This document shows, one piece after another, positions 22,553 to 34,317 of a stretch of 64,000 bases of DNA. This DNA comes from Caenorhabditis remanei (Eukaryota > Nematoda > Chromadorea > Rhabditida > Rhabditidae), in assembly GCF_010183535.1 (NCBI RefSeq), contig NC_071330.1, positions 11,017,717 through 11,081,716 on the forward strand, given 5' to 3'. The notes under the pieces are model-generated. The model did not search any database. It had not been told where the DNA came from and worked only from the letters and a program-made list of their open reading frames with translations. Made by a program: the position numbers and the translations under genes. Numbering within the stretch: position 1 is the stretch's first letter; every line of letters starts with the position of its first letter.

Positions 22553-24558
22553 TTATCGGTCAACTTCTCCGAAAACGATATCCATGGTTCCGATTACTGC
22601 AACAATATCGGCGATGAGTGACATGTAACAAACGTCTTGAATAGCAGCTAAATGAGCAAATCCTGGTGCGCGGATGAAACAACTGAAAATGTGATGCATC
22701 AAATCAAACCTCCCTTGTCTTACATTTTCTTTTTATCATCGAGAATCATATTTTTCACATGTACAGTGACAATGTGTCAACATATCATCAATTTTGTTTT
22801 ATACTCCAAACAAGAAGGGCCTATTCTTATGTTGTCATGTCATCTGAGTCACTCACCGATACGGTTTTCCTGTTCCATCAGCCACCAAATACACTCCAAA
22901 CTCTCCTTTCGGTGCTTCAATTGGAACATATGTGGCACCGGGCGGCACTTGGAAACCCTCGGTGAAGAATTTAAAGTGATGAATAAGCGACTCCATGTTC
23001 TCCTTCATTTCTCCACGTTTTGGTGGAACCACTTTGTGATCGTCGACTTTGATTTCTCCAGTGGGCATCTTGTTAAGGCATTGGTGAACAATATTCAAGG
23101 ATTGTCGCATTTCTTCCACACGGCACAGATAACTGAAATAAAAACAATTGAAAATTTGAGGGATATAGCGATTTAATACCGATCATAACAATCTCCTTTT
23201 GTGCCAATAGGAACATCAAACTCCATATCAGCGTAGGCATCGTACGGCTCCGTTTTTCGAACATCCTGTTTGATTCCACTTCCACGAACCATAACACCAC
23301 TGAATCCCCAGTTGAGAGCATCAGCAGCAGATACCAAGCCTAAATAAAAGTAGGAGTGAACTAGGCTTAACAGAAAGGGTAGGGGATTAAAACCAGATTA
23401 AAGCTATCTCCATTTGATAATGACTAATCTCGGTTTGAAGAGTCGTCACAATTTATATATGACTCACCGATGTCAATTGTTCTAGCTTTCCAGATGCGAT
23501 TCTCGGTGAGCATGTCTTCCAATTCATCGATTCGTGCAGGGAACTGAAAGTTGTTTTCAATGTTTGTCAATACTTGTGGTTTACCTTCACAGCCCAATCA
23601 TAGATGTCATCCATTAATCCGATTGGAAGATCCCAGGCTACTCCTCCTGGGCGAACGTAGTTAGCGTGCATTCTGGCACCGGAAACTCGTTCCGAGAACT
23701 CAAAGAGCTTCTCACGCTCTTCGAACATCCAGAAAAACGGCGTCATCGCTCCAATATCGAGAGCGTGAGTTGTGATACCCATAATGTGATTTTGAATTCG
23801 AGTCAGCTCGCCAAAGAGAGCTGCAAAATTTAAAGCTCCATAAATTACAATCATATTTTAACTCTCACTTCGAATGTATTTGGCCCTGGGTGGAATGTCG
23901 ATTCCGAGTAATTTTTCAATCGCCAATGCGAAAGCTTGCTCGTTGCACATCATCGAAACGTAATCAAGACGATCGAAATAAGGAAGAGCCTGTAACAAGC
24001 GATTTTCAGATAGCCTAGAAATGGGTTTATTTCCTTTACCTGTGTGTATGTCTTGTGCTCGATAAGTTTTTCGGTGGCACGATGAAGAAGTCCGATGTGA
24101 GGAATAGCTTTTAGGATTACTTCTCCTTCAAGTTTCAGTACAAGTCGGAGAACTCCGTGAGCAGCCGGATGTTGAGGACCGAAATTGAGGATCATGTTTT
24201 CTAAACTTTTCTCTCTGAAAAAAGAGAATAAACAACAGCAAAAAAAGCAAAAACAAAAACCTTTTCTTCCCCTCATAATTGTCGCTGAGCACCGGATCGG
24301 TGTATGCAAGTTTTTCCAACTTGTCTAGTCCAATTTTCTCGTCGAAATCGGACACTCTCTCTGACATCCAAAGTTTCCCGAGCGTTCCACCGGTCTGAAA
24401 ACGAAAAAATTCTAAACGGCTGCCAAGCGTTTTTGGTTCACCTTGAACTGTCTTTCGAATTTCGCATCCGGATACCAAATTGTGTGGGAATCTCGTTTGG
24501 AAAGAGCCGGCCTGCTACATGCTACTGCTCGAAGAGGATTCAATGAGCGGGACAGCAT
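22553..24558 (-). CDS. nduf-2.2: NADH:ubiquinone oxidoreductase 49-kDa subunit (NDUFS2)
   Basis: Exons 24442-24558, 24261-24394, 24040-24214, 23869-23989, 23585-23820, 23468-23543, 23180-23339, 22857-23132 and 22553-22682 (minus strand) give 474 aa. This subunit of mitochondrial complex I lines the quinone-reduction site next to cluster N2. Visible landmarks are an Arg/Ser-rich N-terminal presequence, the [12 protein letters not shown] quinone-site loop, [13 protein letters not shown], and the nearly invariant [19 protein letters not shown] and [15 protein letters not shown] blocks. The C-terminus ends in the conserved [11 protein letters not shown]. elegans has two paralogues (gas-1 and nduf-2.2). 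The choice here rests on the neighbours dlc-1 and wht-6. Confidence 0.9.
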
Positions 24559-25802
24559 CCTTGAAAAATGAATGTGTAACTATTTGAATACTTGCAAAAC
24601 CGAGAAAAGTTTGAGAAAAATACGTGCGAACAGATTCGATCGTTTAAATGTTAAACACCGTAATAAGAATCGGCGTTTCGAGACCAAGGGCAAGAAATCA
24701 GTCGATGCGTCTTGAAACTACGGTAAGCGCATCGCACAATTTTTCATTGAGGACCATTCATTCAAAATTCGTCTTCAAACATCGTTCAACACTTTGGTCT
24801 CTTGTTTTTAATTTGAGTCCTATTCTCGCTTCTAAATAACGACTTCTATATGTTCACAGATGTTTCAAAGTGTCGATGCTTCTTCTATGCATCTATTATT
24901 TTCATATTCTCAGAACCCAGAGATCATTTTCTTTTCACCCACTATTGTAGACGCCGGAGCCCATAAACACATGCATGCTCGTCCCCCACAACAACTACGC
25001 AGTTTCTTCCAACGTCCTTCACTCTTTTCTTTCCCCCTTCTCGCGCCCACCAACACCCAAAACATTTTGAAATCCGCGGGCACGCGCCTGTTTGCATTTG
25101 AGTGCGCGCAACAGCCGACGACAGTGGGGTCGCACACTTCTCTCTGCAGCCGACAGCCGGGTCGCATGCGACCCGGCTGTCGAATGTGCGACTCGCCCCG
25201 CCTCTTCGCTCTCTCCGCACACTCGCCTTCTCTTCCATTGCCATACGTCCCACAATCCCTCACTCTTTCGACTCTTCGAAACTGTTATCTTTCGGCTCAC
25301 CTCCTCCACTTCCAATATCTTTTCTCTGGTCTCTTGTTAATGCTGCTGGTGATATGCGCTCTCAATCATTTTGTTGTGTACTTTTATCGAAACAGTAGCT
25401 AATTGTTGACATGCAAACGTTCGTTACACAGTTTCGAAAATTTGACTCGACTCCATCATAGGTGTTTCCTACTTATCTTTCCACGTCGAAACTTTTCATG
25501 TTGCGCAAGTACATTGCTGCTAAACACGCAGAGATCAGCTCTTAAGTGTTCCGAGCGTTGTTAATTATGTTTTCATTGCTCCGAAGAGCCATATCCGTAC
25601 ACGTTTGCTTTACTGTGATTTCAATCGTTTCTCGGCGGTTGTAGAAACTAGGGCATCCTCCTCGTAAAGTGTTGAGTAATTGCATCGCCTTTCATATGTT
25701 ACTCTTATCTCTTCTTTGTGACCTTCGCAGCGTTATTACATTTGTTTTCTATGTTTTGTTCAGTGATTATAGTTGTATCTTTTTCAGCCAAATCCGTCAA
25801 AA
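24559..25802. promoter_or_regulatory. divergent promoter region of nduf-2.2 and dlc-1
   Basis: About 1.2 kb between two divergent genes. The middle (about 25050-25260) is unusually GC-rich for this window and contains the 32-bp palindrome listed separately. A TTTTTCAG acceptor about 14 bases before the dlc-1 ATG marks a trans-splice site or the end of a 5' UTR intron. Open frames here are composition artefacts: both strands are open across the palindrome. Confidence 0.55.
25151..25182. repeat. 32-bp perfect palindrome
   Basis: The left half CGACAGCCGGGTCGCA is followed immediately by its exact reverse complement with no spacer, centred on the GCATGC at 25164-25169. It lies about 620 bp upstream of dlc-1 in a GC-rich stretch. 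Confidence 0.95.
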
Positions 25803-26337
<535 letters not shown>

Positions 26338-26730
26338 ATTCTTCTTACCTGTAATACTCCCATTCAATGATCTTTATTTTGTGACTTGATCCAACGTGTA
26401 CCTAACAGCTAGGTGGCGTGAGGTTCTCAATGTGCACTTCTGTTAAATCCCTCCAAATCCATTTTTCATCGCATTCTATTTATTTAGCTCAAAACTGTTT
26501 TTCTTTTTCTTAAACATTGAATTCTCCCAATCGTCCAACTTTTTCTTATATTGTCCTGGGGAAAACTCATCATATACTTTTACTTTCGTCCCAGAAGTGT
26601 TTTTCACACAAGTTAAAAAATAAAAGGATAGCTTTAAAGTCTATTGTTTAAAGTCTTTCGTTAAAATGTCGAAACAGAGAGTATTTGAGCACAAGTGATG
26701 TCTGGGAGAATAATCAATTGTAAATTCAAG
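26338..26730 (+). other. intergenic: dlc-1 3' UTR and upstream of the POLE3-like gene
   Basis: 393 bp, AT-rich, with an AATAAA-type signal near 26620. A TTCAAG acceptor-like site immediately precedes the ATG at 26731. No other feature was seen. Confidence 0.5.
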
Positions 26731-27245
26731 ATGTCTGGAAGCGACGTAGATCAAGTAGATGAACGTGTAGCTCAAATGATGCTGCCAGCTGCGATCGTTA
26801 CTCGATTGATGAAGGAAGACAATATTTCTGGATCAAAAGAAGCCCGTGAATTGATCACTCGTGCTGCAGCAGTTTTCCTCATCAATTTATCTGATGTAGC
26901 AGTTCAAGCAGCTCGTGAACAGAAACACAAAACGATCTCAGCTGATCACGTTATCAAAGGACTTCGAGAACTTGAAAATACGAATATTTATAATCATGTA
27001 AGACTTCATTTCGAAGTTTTCAATTACCTGTTTTCACCTGAATGTTCCACTTTGTTCACAGTTTATTTCGCCAATTATACAGTCGTTTTCAGTGCAAACT
27101 TGTCAATGACAATTGGAAAATTCTTCGTCAGCAGAAGGCTCTTGCACGCAAACAAGCTGAATCAGAGCATACACAGGCTGAATTGGACGACGATATCATC
27201 GAAGAAACTGTTGAGGACACCCCGTTTGATGACTCAATGAACTGA
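26731..27245 (+). CDS. histone-fold protein similar to POLE3/CHRAC17
   Basis: Exons 26731-26997 and 27093-27245 give 139 aa. Residues ~14-85 form a histone fold ([39 protein letters not shown]) that best matches DNA polymerase epsilon subunit 3 / CHRAC17. That protein pairs with POLE4 or CHRAC15 and works at replication forks and in nucleosome sliding. The C-terminal tail is Lys/Gln-rich then acidic ([13 protein letters not shown]), as in the family. I chose the ATG at 26731 over the upstream one at 26695 because it follows TTCAAG directly and starts MSGSD. NC2-beta/Dr1 is the main alternative; the fold residues favour POLE3. AATAAA lies near 27365. Confidence 0.75.
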
Positions 27246-27406
27246 GAAGCTCAAACATGCTCGATTTCTTTCTTCATCAATATGATCACTTCCTGTAACA
27301 TCTCATTTTGACTACGTGTTCATTTTTTTACCGTTTCATTCCCTTCACCCAACTTCTCACTTTGAATAAAAACTTTGAATGTATTTATTACAAGTTAAAG
27401 CAATAA

Positions 27407-29169
27407 TTAAAAGAGTCCCGAAAATGTTCCCATAAAAAAGTGAATTAGCATGATAGCAATTATAGCAAAGAACGAAAACTGGATAGTGGCTCGAAGCTTA
27501 GCAAATCCATCATCTGGTGGAGTGAGATTCGCTGCTGGAGCTGCAGATCGTTTCCACATCACTTCCCATGATTCGAACTTTGTCTCTCTTGTACTCTGTT
27601 TCAGTCGATTCAATTCTTTGCAGTTGTCAGGGAATCCACGAGACAGCTCCACGATTTGATGGCTCAGTTGTTCCGAATTTTCGAATAGATATCCATTTTT
27701 ATTCTCCTCTACTAACTCATCAATACATTTGAATTTCAAAGCCAACGCCGGAATTTTAGCTCCAAACATATCGACAACTTTCATCGGAAGATCTAATCCA
27801 GATGTACTTGTGTGGAGAGAGATTCCCAAATCAGCCGATGCTAGAATTTTCGGATAATCATTAGCTTCTAACCAAGGTGTCAACACAGTCACGTTCTTCA
27901 GACATTTTCCTCGAATGTCCTCCAAATATTTTGATTTAAGTGGTCCTTTTCCAGTAATTATCATCAAAACTTTTGGAAGATTCTGATTCTTCGATGCGAC
28001 ACTATCATACTCAACAAGAGAATCTAATAGAATTTCGAATCGTTCATCTGGAGTCCATGAAGTAGAAGAAAGAAATACGATCGGCCGATTTGGAAGAAGA
28101 GAGACTGATCCATCAGGGGATATACTAGTTAAAATAGTCTCACTTTCTTCGTTTCCCTTCAAAACCGTTCCATCTTCTGCTTCAGATAGTTGAAGGTACA
28201 ACTCGTGGATTTCATTGATTGTAGTCGGTCTAAAAATGTTTGAATGGGATCATTTCTTTTCGTTTCAAGAGAATGGCAATCAAGATCTCTTTCTCAAAAA
28301 AATCGCTCACTTGAACTTCCAAGTGGGCGGTCTGTCATAAAATGTGCTTGCTCTAACTCCCCATCGTTCCATCAAGTCTCGACGCATTGCATCGGTGACG
28401 CAAAGGTTGTAGTCGGACAATTTTCCACAGAGACCTTCGAGAAACGAGACACATCGAACGATTCTGAAGAGAATGAAAGTTATTTTAAATTTGAATAGCG
28501 AAGAAAACGATTACTCACTGAGCCTTTTTTGACTTCTTCTCCTTTCCAAATACTTGTTCTTCTTTCAATCCATATTTGTTTTGTAGAATGGAATACATAT
28601 AATTGTGCCAATCAATTGTGAATTTAGAACATTTGATCAGTGAAAACTGCAAAGAAACTGAGTAAAAATCCGAATCTTTAACATTATTAGTACCAGATAA
28701 CACACTATCATAGTTGGTAGAGCTGGTGGATTCTGCATTAAAATGACACGTAGATTGAAAGAACTGGTTCTGTAAATATATCTCTTTGGATTCAGTCGAG
28801 CTAATAAATAACGTACTTGAATGCAAGCGCGAAGAATAAAGTGAGAAAATTCCAGATTAACTTTAACGGCAATTGAATAAATGCTGGCAGATTTTCCATG
28901 AAATCAGGAGGTGGTGGAATGCCAACAATGCTGTAAAATGCCTTGATATATACCTAAAAGAGTGACTGAAATCACTTGATTCTGGGATGATTTGTGATTT
29001 GATCGCCAGGGATAGAATCGTAAAATCCAATAATTTTCACATCAAATCCTTCATCTGCGAGCATTTTTGCGTGATTACACATCCGAGGACTTCTTCCGAT
29101 ATCACCGAGAACCACAACTGCCGCTTCACTTCTTTCAGTTTCCGGATCCGTTTCATCTTCTTTTGACAT
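27407..29169 (-). CDS. algn-1: chitobiosyldiphosphodolichol beta-1,4-mannosyltransferase (ALG1)
   Basis: Exons 28976-29169, 28817-28930, 28694-28769, 28519-28646, 28311-28463 and 27407-28229 (minus strand) give 495 aa. ALG1 adds the first mannose to GlcNAc2-PP-dolichol on the cytosolic face of the ER. Family blocks are present in order: AVVVLGDIGRSPRMCNHA, MQNPPALPTMIVCYL, IDWHNYMYSILQNKYG, DYNLCVTDAMRRDL, SSTSWTPDERFEILLDSL, ITGKGPLK and the donor-binding GISLHTSTSGLDLPMKVVDMFG. A hydrophobic patch lies near residues 85-105 and another at the extreme C-terminus. An intron ending at TTTTAG would be only 22 bp; the real acceptor is TTTTACAG, giving a 45-bp intron. Confidence 0.87.
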
Positions 29170-29623
29170 GGTTTCTATACATGAACGTTTAATGTCGTCG
29201 AGTTCCACTCGAAATATGGATTCTGGTGGAAACCTCTTTTTTACAGGAAAATGTTTTAAATCTATTCCACTTTATTAGAAATTGTTGAAACATTTCTCTC
29301 ATCAAAGAAAACTTAAAGCTCTCAGAATTCGGAGATGATTGGAACACAACAACTCATTTTGATTTCAAGGCAACATCATTGATGAAATGATTGGGAAATG
29401 GAAAGAGATACAAGAATATTTTTCCAGTGAAGAAGACATCAGATCATATTTAAGGGCAAATATATAAATAGGGACAGGGGAAACACAGGGAGAACCCAAA
29501 AAATATAGAGGTAGCAAGGGAGAAAGGAGAATAAAAATGAACAAGTAAATGATAATCAAAGAAATTGATAGCGGTGATAGATGAATTATCATGTAATAGA
29601 CATTATTGGATACAACTCTGAAT
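29170..29623 (-). other. intergenic between jhdm-1 and algn-1
   Basis: 454 bp between two minus-strand genes. It is AT-rich, with no coding or RNA feature seen. The spacing is compatible with either a separate algn-1 promoter or a long intercistronic region of an operon. Confidence 0.4.
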
Positions 29624-32600
29624 TCACGAATCATTGATGGTCTTGAGGCGATTGACTAGAATTTTCAGCTCACTGATTGCATCTTTTGCTGAGATCTTCG
29701 GTTTCCGTCTGAACATTCTTAGCATAGATGAGAATAAGATATGGATAACTGCTTACCCTTCTTCCGAATGACGGTGATGATGATTATGTCTCTTTTTGCC
29801 GTTTGACATTTCTCTATTCAGTTCAGAAAGAGTAACTGGTGGCGGTGTTACAGAAGTTGGGAAAGGTGGCGAGTTAACAACATCAATTGGAGAGTGTGAG
29901 TCATTCACGACGTCAATCGGGAAATCATCATCAAGAGAACGTCTAGTGGGAACATATGAGTTTGGAATCCATGATGTCTGAAAAGAACTTTTTCTATAAA
30001 TAACATATTTTTTCACATACTCTCATTGGAGTCTGAACAGTCGGGGAATAAGCGTCGATTGAAGAATGGCGAGAAGAGTTGAAATCAGGAATGAAGCTTT
30101 GGCGACGTTCAGAAGAAATCGAAGAATGACGTGAAGAAGAAGCAGATGGTTCATCCGCAATCATCTTGTCTTGTCTCGACATTGGTGGCATGTAGACACC
30201 TTTTTTCATGGCGATCGCAGTAGGATCACTCAGTCGTCTTTCATTAGTTTTCGGTTGACGTCCAGTATGTTCTTGAACAGGTGACATCATCGCTGGAGAA
30301 GAAATTTTGTGCTTATGGGAGTTGGATGAAGTTGGAGATGTGATAGAAGTTGGAGTGTAAGCTTTGGGACGAGGTTCTTTTCTTTTTGAAGAAGTTGGAG
30401 TCTCCACTGTGTCGACACTAATTGACTCATCTGAAAATACAAGTTAAGCCCGATGAATCTACAAACGAGTGCTTCATACATTTCGATCGTTTCGCCGGTG
30501 GCCGCTGAATTTCAAGATCGTCATGTTGATGTTCTTCAGTATGATACTGACTGTATCTATCGTATGGAACCTCGGGGGAAGGTGTTGGCTCCACGCTCTG
30601 CTCACGACTCTCACTTCCTTCCTGACTCTCTCGCTTTGGATCCAACTTATAGAGATTTTTCTCAATGTGCAACTCGACATTCTGAAAAATTGATAATAAA
30701 ATTGAATAAGTACCTACATCTACTCACATTCTTTGTCTTTCTATACGCAGACTTGAGCTGACCCGTACCGAGCTTCATCATTTCCATTCTCGGATCATAG
30801 TTGTACGGATTCGAAACGACTGGATCATTTTGAATGGGAGCCGTTGGGAGACCTCCGACATACGCTGGCTTCTCAGGCTTCTTCTTTTTTGATTTAGACA
30901 TAACACCACCGTGAGCTGCTCTGAGTTCAGCTTCAAGCTGACTATCTCGCATTCTTCGTTCCATTTCTTTCTTCTTTTTCTCTTTTTCGCGTTTATCTTT
31001 CTTTGGCTCTTTAGTATTCTCATCTCTAATCTTTTCTTCTTTCTTTTCAGACTTTGGTGTCTTTTCTTTTTTCTCCTTCTTTACTTTCTTCGGAGTCTCT
31101 TCAGCTAGAACACCTTCTTCCTTTTCCTCTTTCTTCACACTGCTCGTTGACTTTCTCGAACTGGAACGTCTTGTAACTGGTGCCACATACTTCTCCTCTT
31201 TGTACTCTTCATCACCGTCATCATCTTCTTCTTCTGGCTCTTCTTCTGCATCATCCTCAACATCTTCTTTCACGGTCATCTGTTTTGTCTCTCCGTAGTC
31301 TTCATCATACTCCTCTTCAAACCCATTTGCATCTTCATGTATAACTCTTTCAGTTGGAATATATTCGAGAGGTCCTGATGATGGTTGTTGGGGAAGAATG
31401 ATTCTTGGTCTTTCAGGCTCCTCTCCCTCTAGAAGTTCGTCGGGAAAGTCTTCCACTTTAAACTGCGAGTTTCTTCTCGAGACTCCGGCAGTGGTTGTTT
31501 GAGTCGGCTCAAAATCATAGCCACCTGTTTCGATAGCTGCCCGAGTCTGGAATACGAACAATTGGTTTACAGCGAGATTTAGGGCGATTAAACTTACATA
31601 TCTTCGTGGCATCACTTGATTGAATTCGAATGTGGTTCCTTCCTGAAAACTAGATTATCAATGATCATTTTTGGTTCGGTTGGGAATAGCATAAGTTTTA
31701 AGATATTGACAGTGAGAAGTTTTAAGACTCAAAGAAGACATAAAATGGAAAACAAGACGTCTCGGAGGGAGAGCAAGTTAGCACAGGAAGTAATTTATTT
31801 CTTAGCCGGTATAAAAAATTCAAGAAATTTTACATAGTTTAAAATAAGAACATGATGCTGGTTACATTAAGTTAATCATTATTATTATAATATTCAAAAT
31901 AGTCGAGATTAGTGAGCGCGATAGGATCATAGGATGAGAGATAGATTGAAGATCGGTCAGTGTCGGTGTACGGTGGGAGGGTAGCGTGCCTCTAGTTATG
32001 CTGAAACAGAAAAGAAACGCTATGGGAGAAAGAGATTGAGCCGGTTAGAAGTGTTCTAAAAAATTATTATGAAAAAGTGAAGATAATTTTAATTTCTCAA
32101 GTATTAGTTGTGATACTTTGAAACTGGTTTTTTAAACAAAAATACGAGCGAAAGTCTCTTACTATTACTATGCAAACACATTTTCGAAAAAAAATAATGT
32201 CACAGTTGGAGGTCGGCGAACATAAGAGAAGAGAAGTGATGGGGAGGAGAGGGAGAGACGCAGACGTTTTGACTGTCTTTTTACTTCTCACTATCGACTT
32301 TTTACCAATGGACTTACCAATTCAGCTCTTCTTTTTCTCAAAACTGTATTGAATACATTGATTAGCGACGCAGGTTGGCAGATTCCTTCTGCCACTTCCA
32401 CACGTCCCTTTTTACGCATGTATGCTCCAAGAGCCTCAAGTTCATCGAGCAGAGAGGAAGAAATGGATGCGACAGCGTCATCGTTGAAATAAATTGGCGG
32501 CTCGTGACCGATGGGAAGCTTGTGATCAGGTACACACTTGTTTCGAATGAAATCATGCTTCTGAAGGGATAAGATTGATTAATGAGTATGGAGAAAGCCT

Positions 32601-34317
32601 AGTAACTTACGGAATTTTTGTAGAAAATTAATGAATTCGAACTAGCCAACTCGTCAATCTCAGCATCCCGTCGTGCTTCCATTTCTTCTGAAATCCAGAG
32701 GATAATTAACCGAATTAACTAAAATCTCCGAGTACCCTTAGTTTCCTGTGGCTTAGAATCGTCTTCATCATCCGCTTCTTCTTCTAAACCAGTAACTTCC
32801 GTAAATGTTGATTTACTAATCATCGGAGATCCACCATAGCCCGAATTTTCAGCGTGCATTGCAATAACTTTAACTTCTGAAACTATTTGAGCGGTGCTTT
32901 GAGCCTTTCTTTTTTTTTCTTACCGTCTTTAGTTGTAACTTCTTCTGTATTAACCATATCATTTGTAACTTCGTAAGCATAATCAGAGTACACAATTTTC
33001 TTGAGATGACCACCTGCAGTCTGCCACTTTTCTCCAACGTAATCTAGTTTAGCATCCTCGATACGAAGAGGCCTAACGTATTCACGACCTGTCCACTTCT
33101 TGACATAATCAGCCATCACGTAGAAAATGAGCTCCTCATTATATGGGAGACGGAATTTGCGAGAAATCTAGGAAAGATGTATTTGGATGAGATCTGAAGC
33201 TATTATCAACTCACGTTCAGTTTGTTTTCCACTGCGAACACGCGAATTTGTGTTTGACATGATAGTGAATGCAAAAAGTTTCCTCCGAATACCAAACTAT
33301 CGTCAGGTGTATAGACAGCATGAATCCATCCGCTGGGAATAAGCATCGTGTCTCCTGGTTCAAGAATGGCAACATGGCAATGTTCAACTGTATACCCGAA
33401 GAATGAATTGTCGCTGACTGTCTTGATGAACTCCTGATACAAGAAGAAGTTGGTCTCTGTTGGAGGAATCAACCAGAATACTTTTCGCCCTTTTAGAACA
33501 TGATACCAAACTGACGTTCCACTGAAGTCAATGTGAAAATCTGTGTAACAATTGGCTACACTCATCAGGCAATAATTTTGAACTTTTGGAAATGTATGAT
33601 GAGGAGTGTACAACTTCTTGTCTCGCCCATTAAATGAAATCCATCGTTGGCGAAGTGCATCGGGCCAAATCTTACCAACCCAGTCGATTTCTCGGACAAG
33701 GGCTGGCGAGTCAACTAAATCTTCAAGAGGAGTGAGTGAATATTCAAGGGAGAGAACATTGTAGAGTACCTTTCTATCTTCTTTAGGTGTCCTGAAATTG
33801 AAAAAAACATAAATTTTTAATCAGTTGTAATAAACTCACTTATAGAAGTCTACAAACTCTTGAAGAGACATTTTTACTCCACCCTGATCTTCTACTTGTA
33901 CTACTTCTATCACTCGATTGCCACCAACCAAATTTAAAACATCGTCGACGGTGAAGGATGAAGGCGGTAATCTAAAAACATATATGTTTTAAAAGAACTA
34001 AGTTGTACTTACTTCATTCCTATCCTTTTCGGATCACATCTGAAGTGAATTGGCTTTTCGAGGCCATTTTTCTCATAATGCTCTACTGTTAAATCTTCCG
34101 GTTCCATCTTGACCACGAATTCTGGATGTTGAAAAACAGGATCCGTCATTAGCTTCTCGAAGTCAAACTTCACATTTCTCTGGAGAGTTTTCTTGTCGAA
34201 TGGAATACCTTCCTCGCCTTCTGAATCATTTTCTGGACTTGATTCCTTCTTCGTCGACTTTCTTTCTTTCCTGCCATGTGTCGTTTCTTTTGTTGTTGAT
34301 TTTCGTTTTGGCGGCAT
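29624..34317 (-). CDS. jhdm-1: JmjC-domain histone lysine demethylase (KDM2/JHDM1 type)
   Basis: Exons on the minus strand: 34013-34317, 33840-33971, 33215-33791, 32924-33167, 32736-32876, 32611-32687, 32318-32560, 31598-31642, 30728-31546, 30480-30681, 30021-30430, 29757-29977 and 29624-29708, giving 1166 aa. JHDM1 enzymes use Fe(II), 2-oxoglutarate and O2 to demethylate H3K36. The JmjC core carries the iron ligands His and Asp of FHIDFSG (about residues 232 and 234) and His of GWIHAVYTP (about 303), plus the 2-oxoglutarate Lys of GRKVFW (about 249). It is therefore predicted active. After the core come a conserved helical part, then a long acidic and Lys/Glu-rich region (KKVKKEKKEK) and a Ser/Pro-rich tail. 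I see no CXXC zinc finger, PHD or F-box/LRR. ATG follows a TTCAG-type acceptor directly. Confidence 0.87.
31643..32317 (-). other. long intron of jhdm-1
   Basis: 675-bp intron separating the conserved JmjC-containing half from the low-complexity C-terminal half. No RNA gene or nested coding frame was recognised. Confidence 0.5.

Noticed and set aside
24910..25398. Several overlapping open frames around the palindrome upstream of dlc-1
   Set aside because: Open in several frames on both strands because of the palindrome and GC-rich composition; no splice context or recognisable protein.
28931..28975. A 22-nt intron or frameshift in algn-1
   Set aside because: Using the downstream TTTTACAG acceptor gives a normal 45-bp intron and the frame HPRIN-IVGIPPPP.
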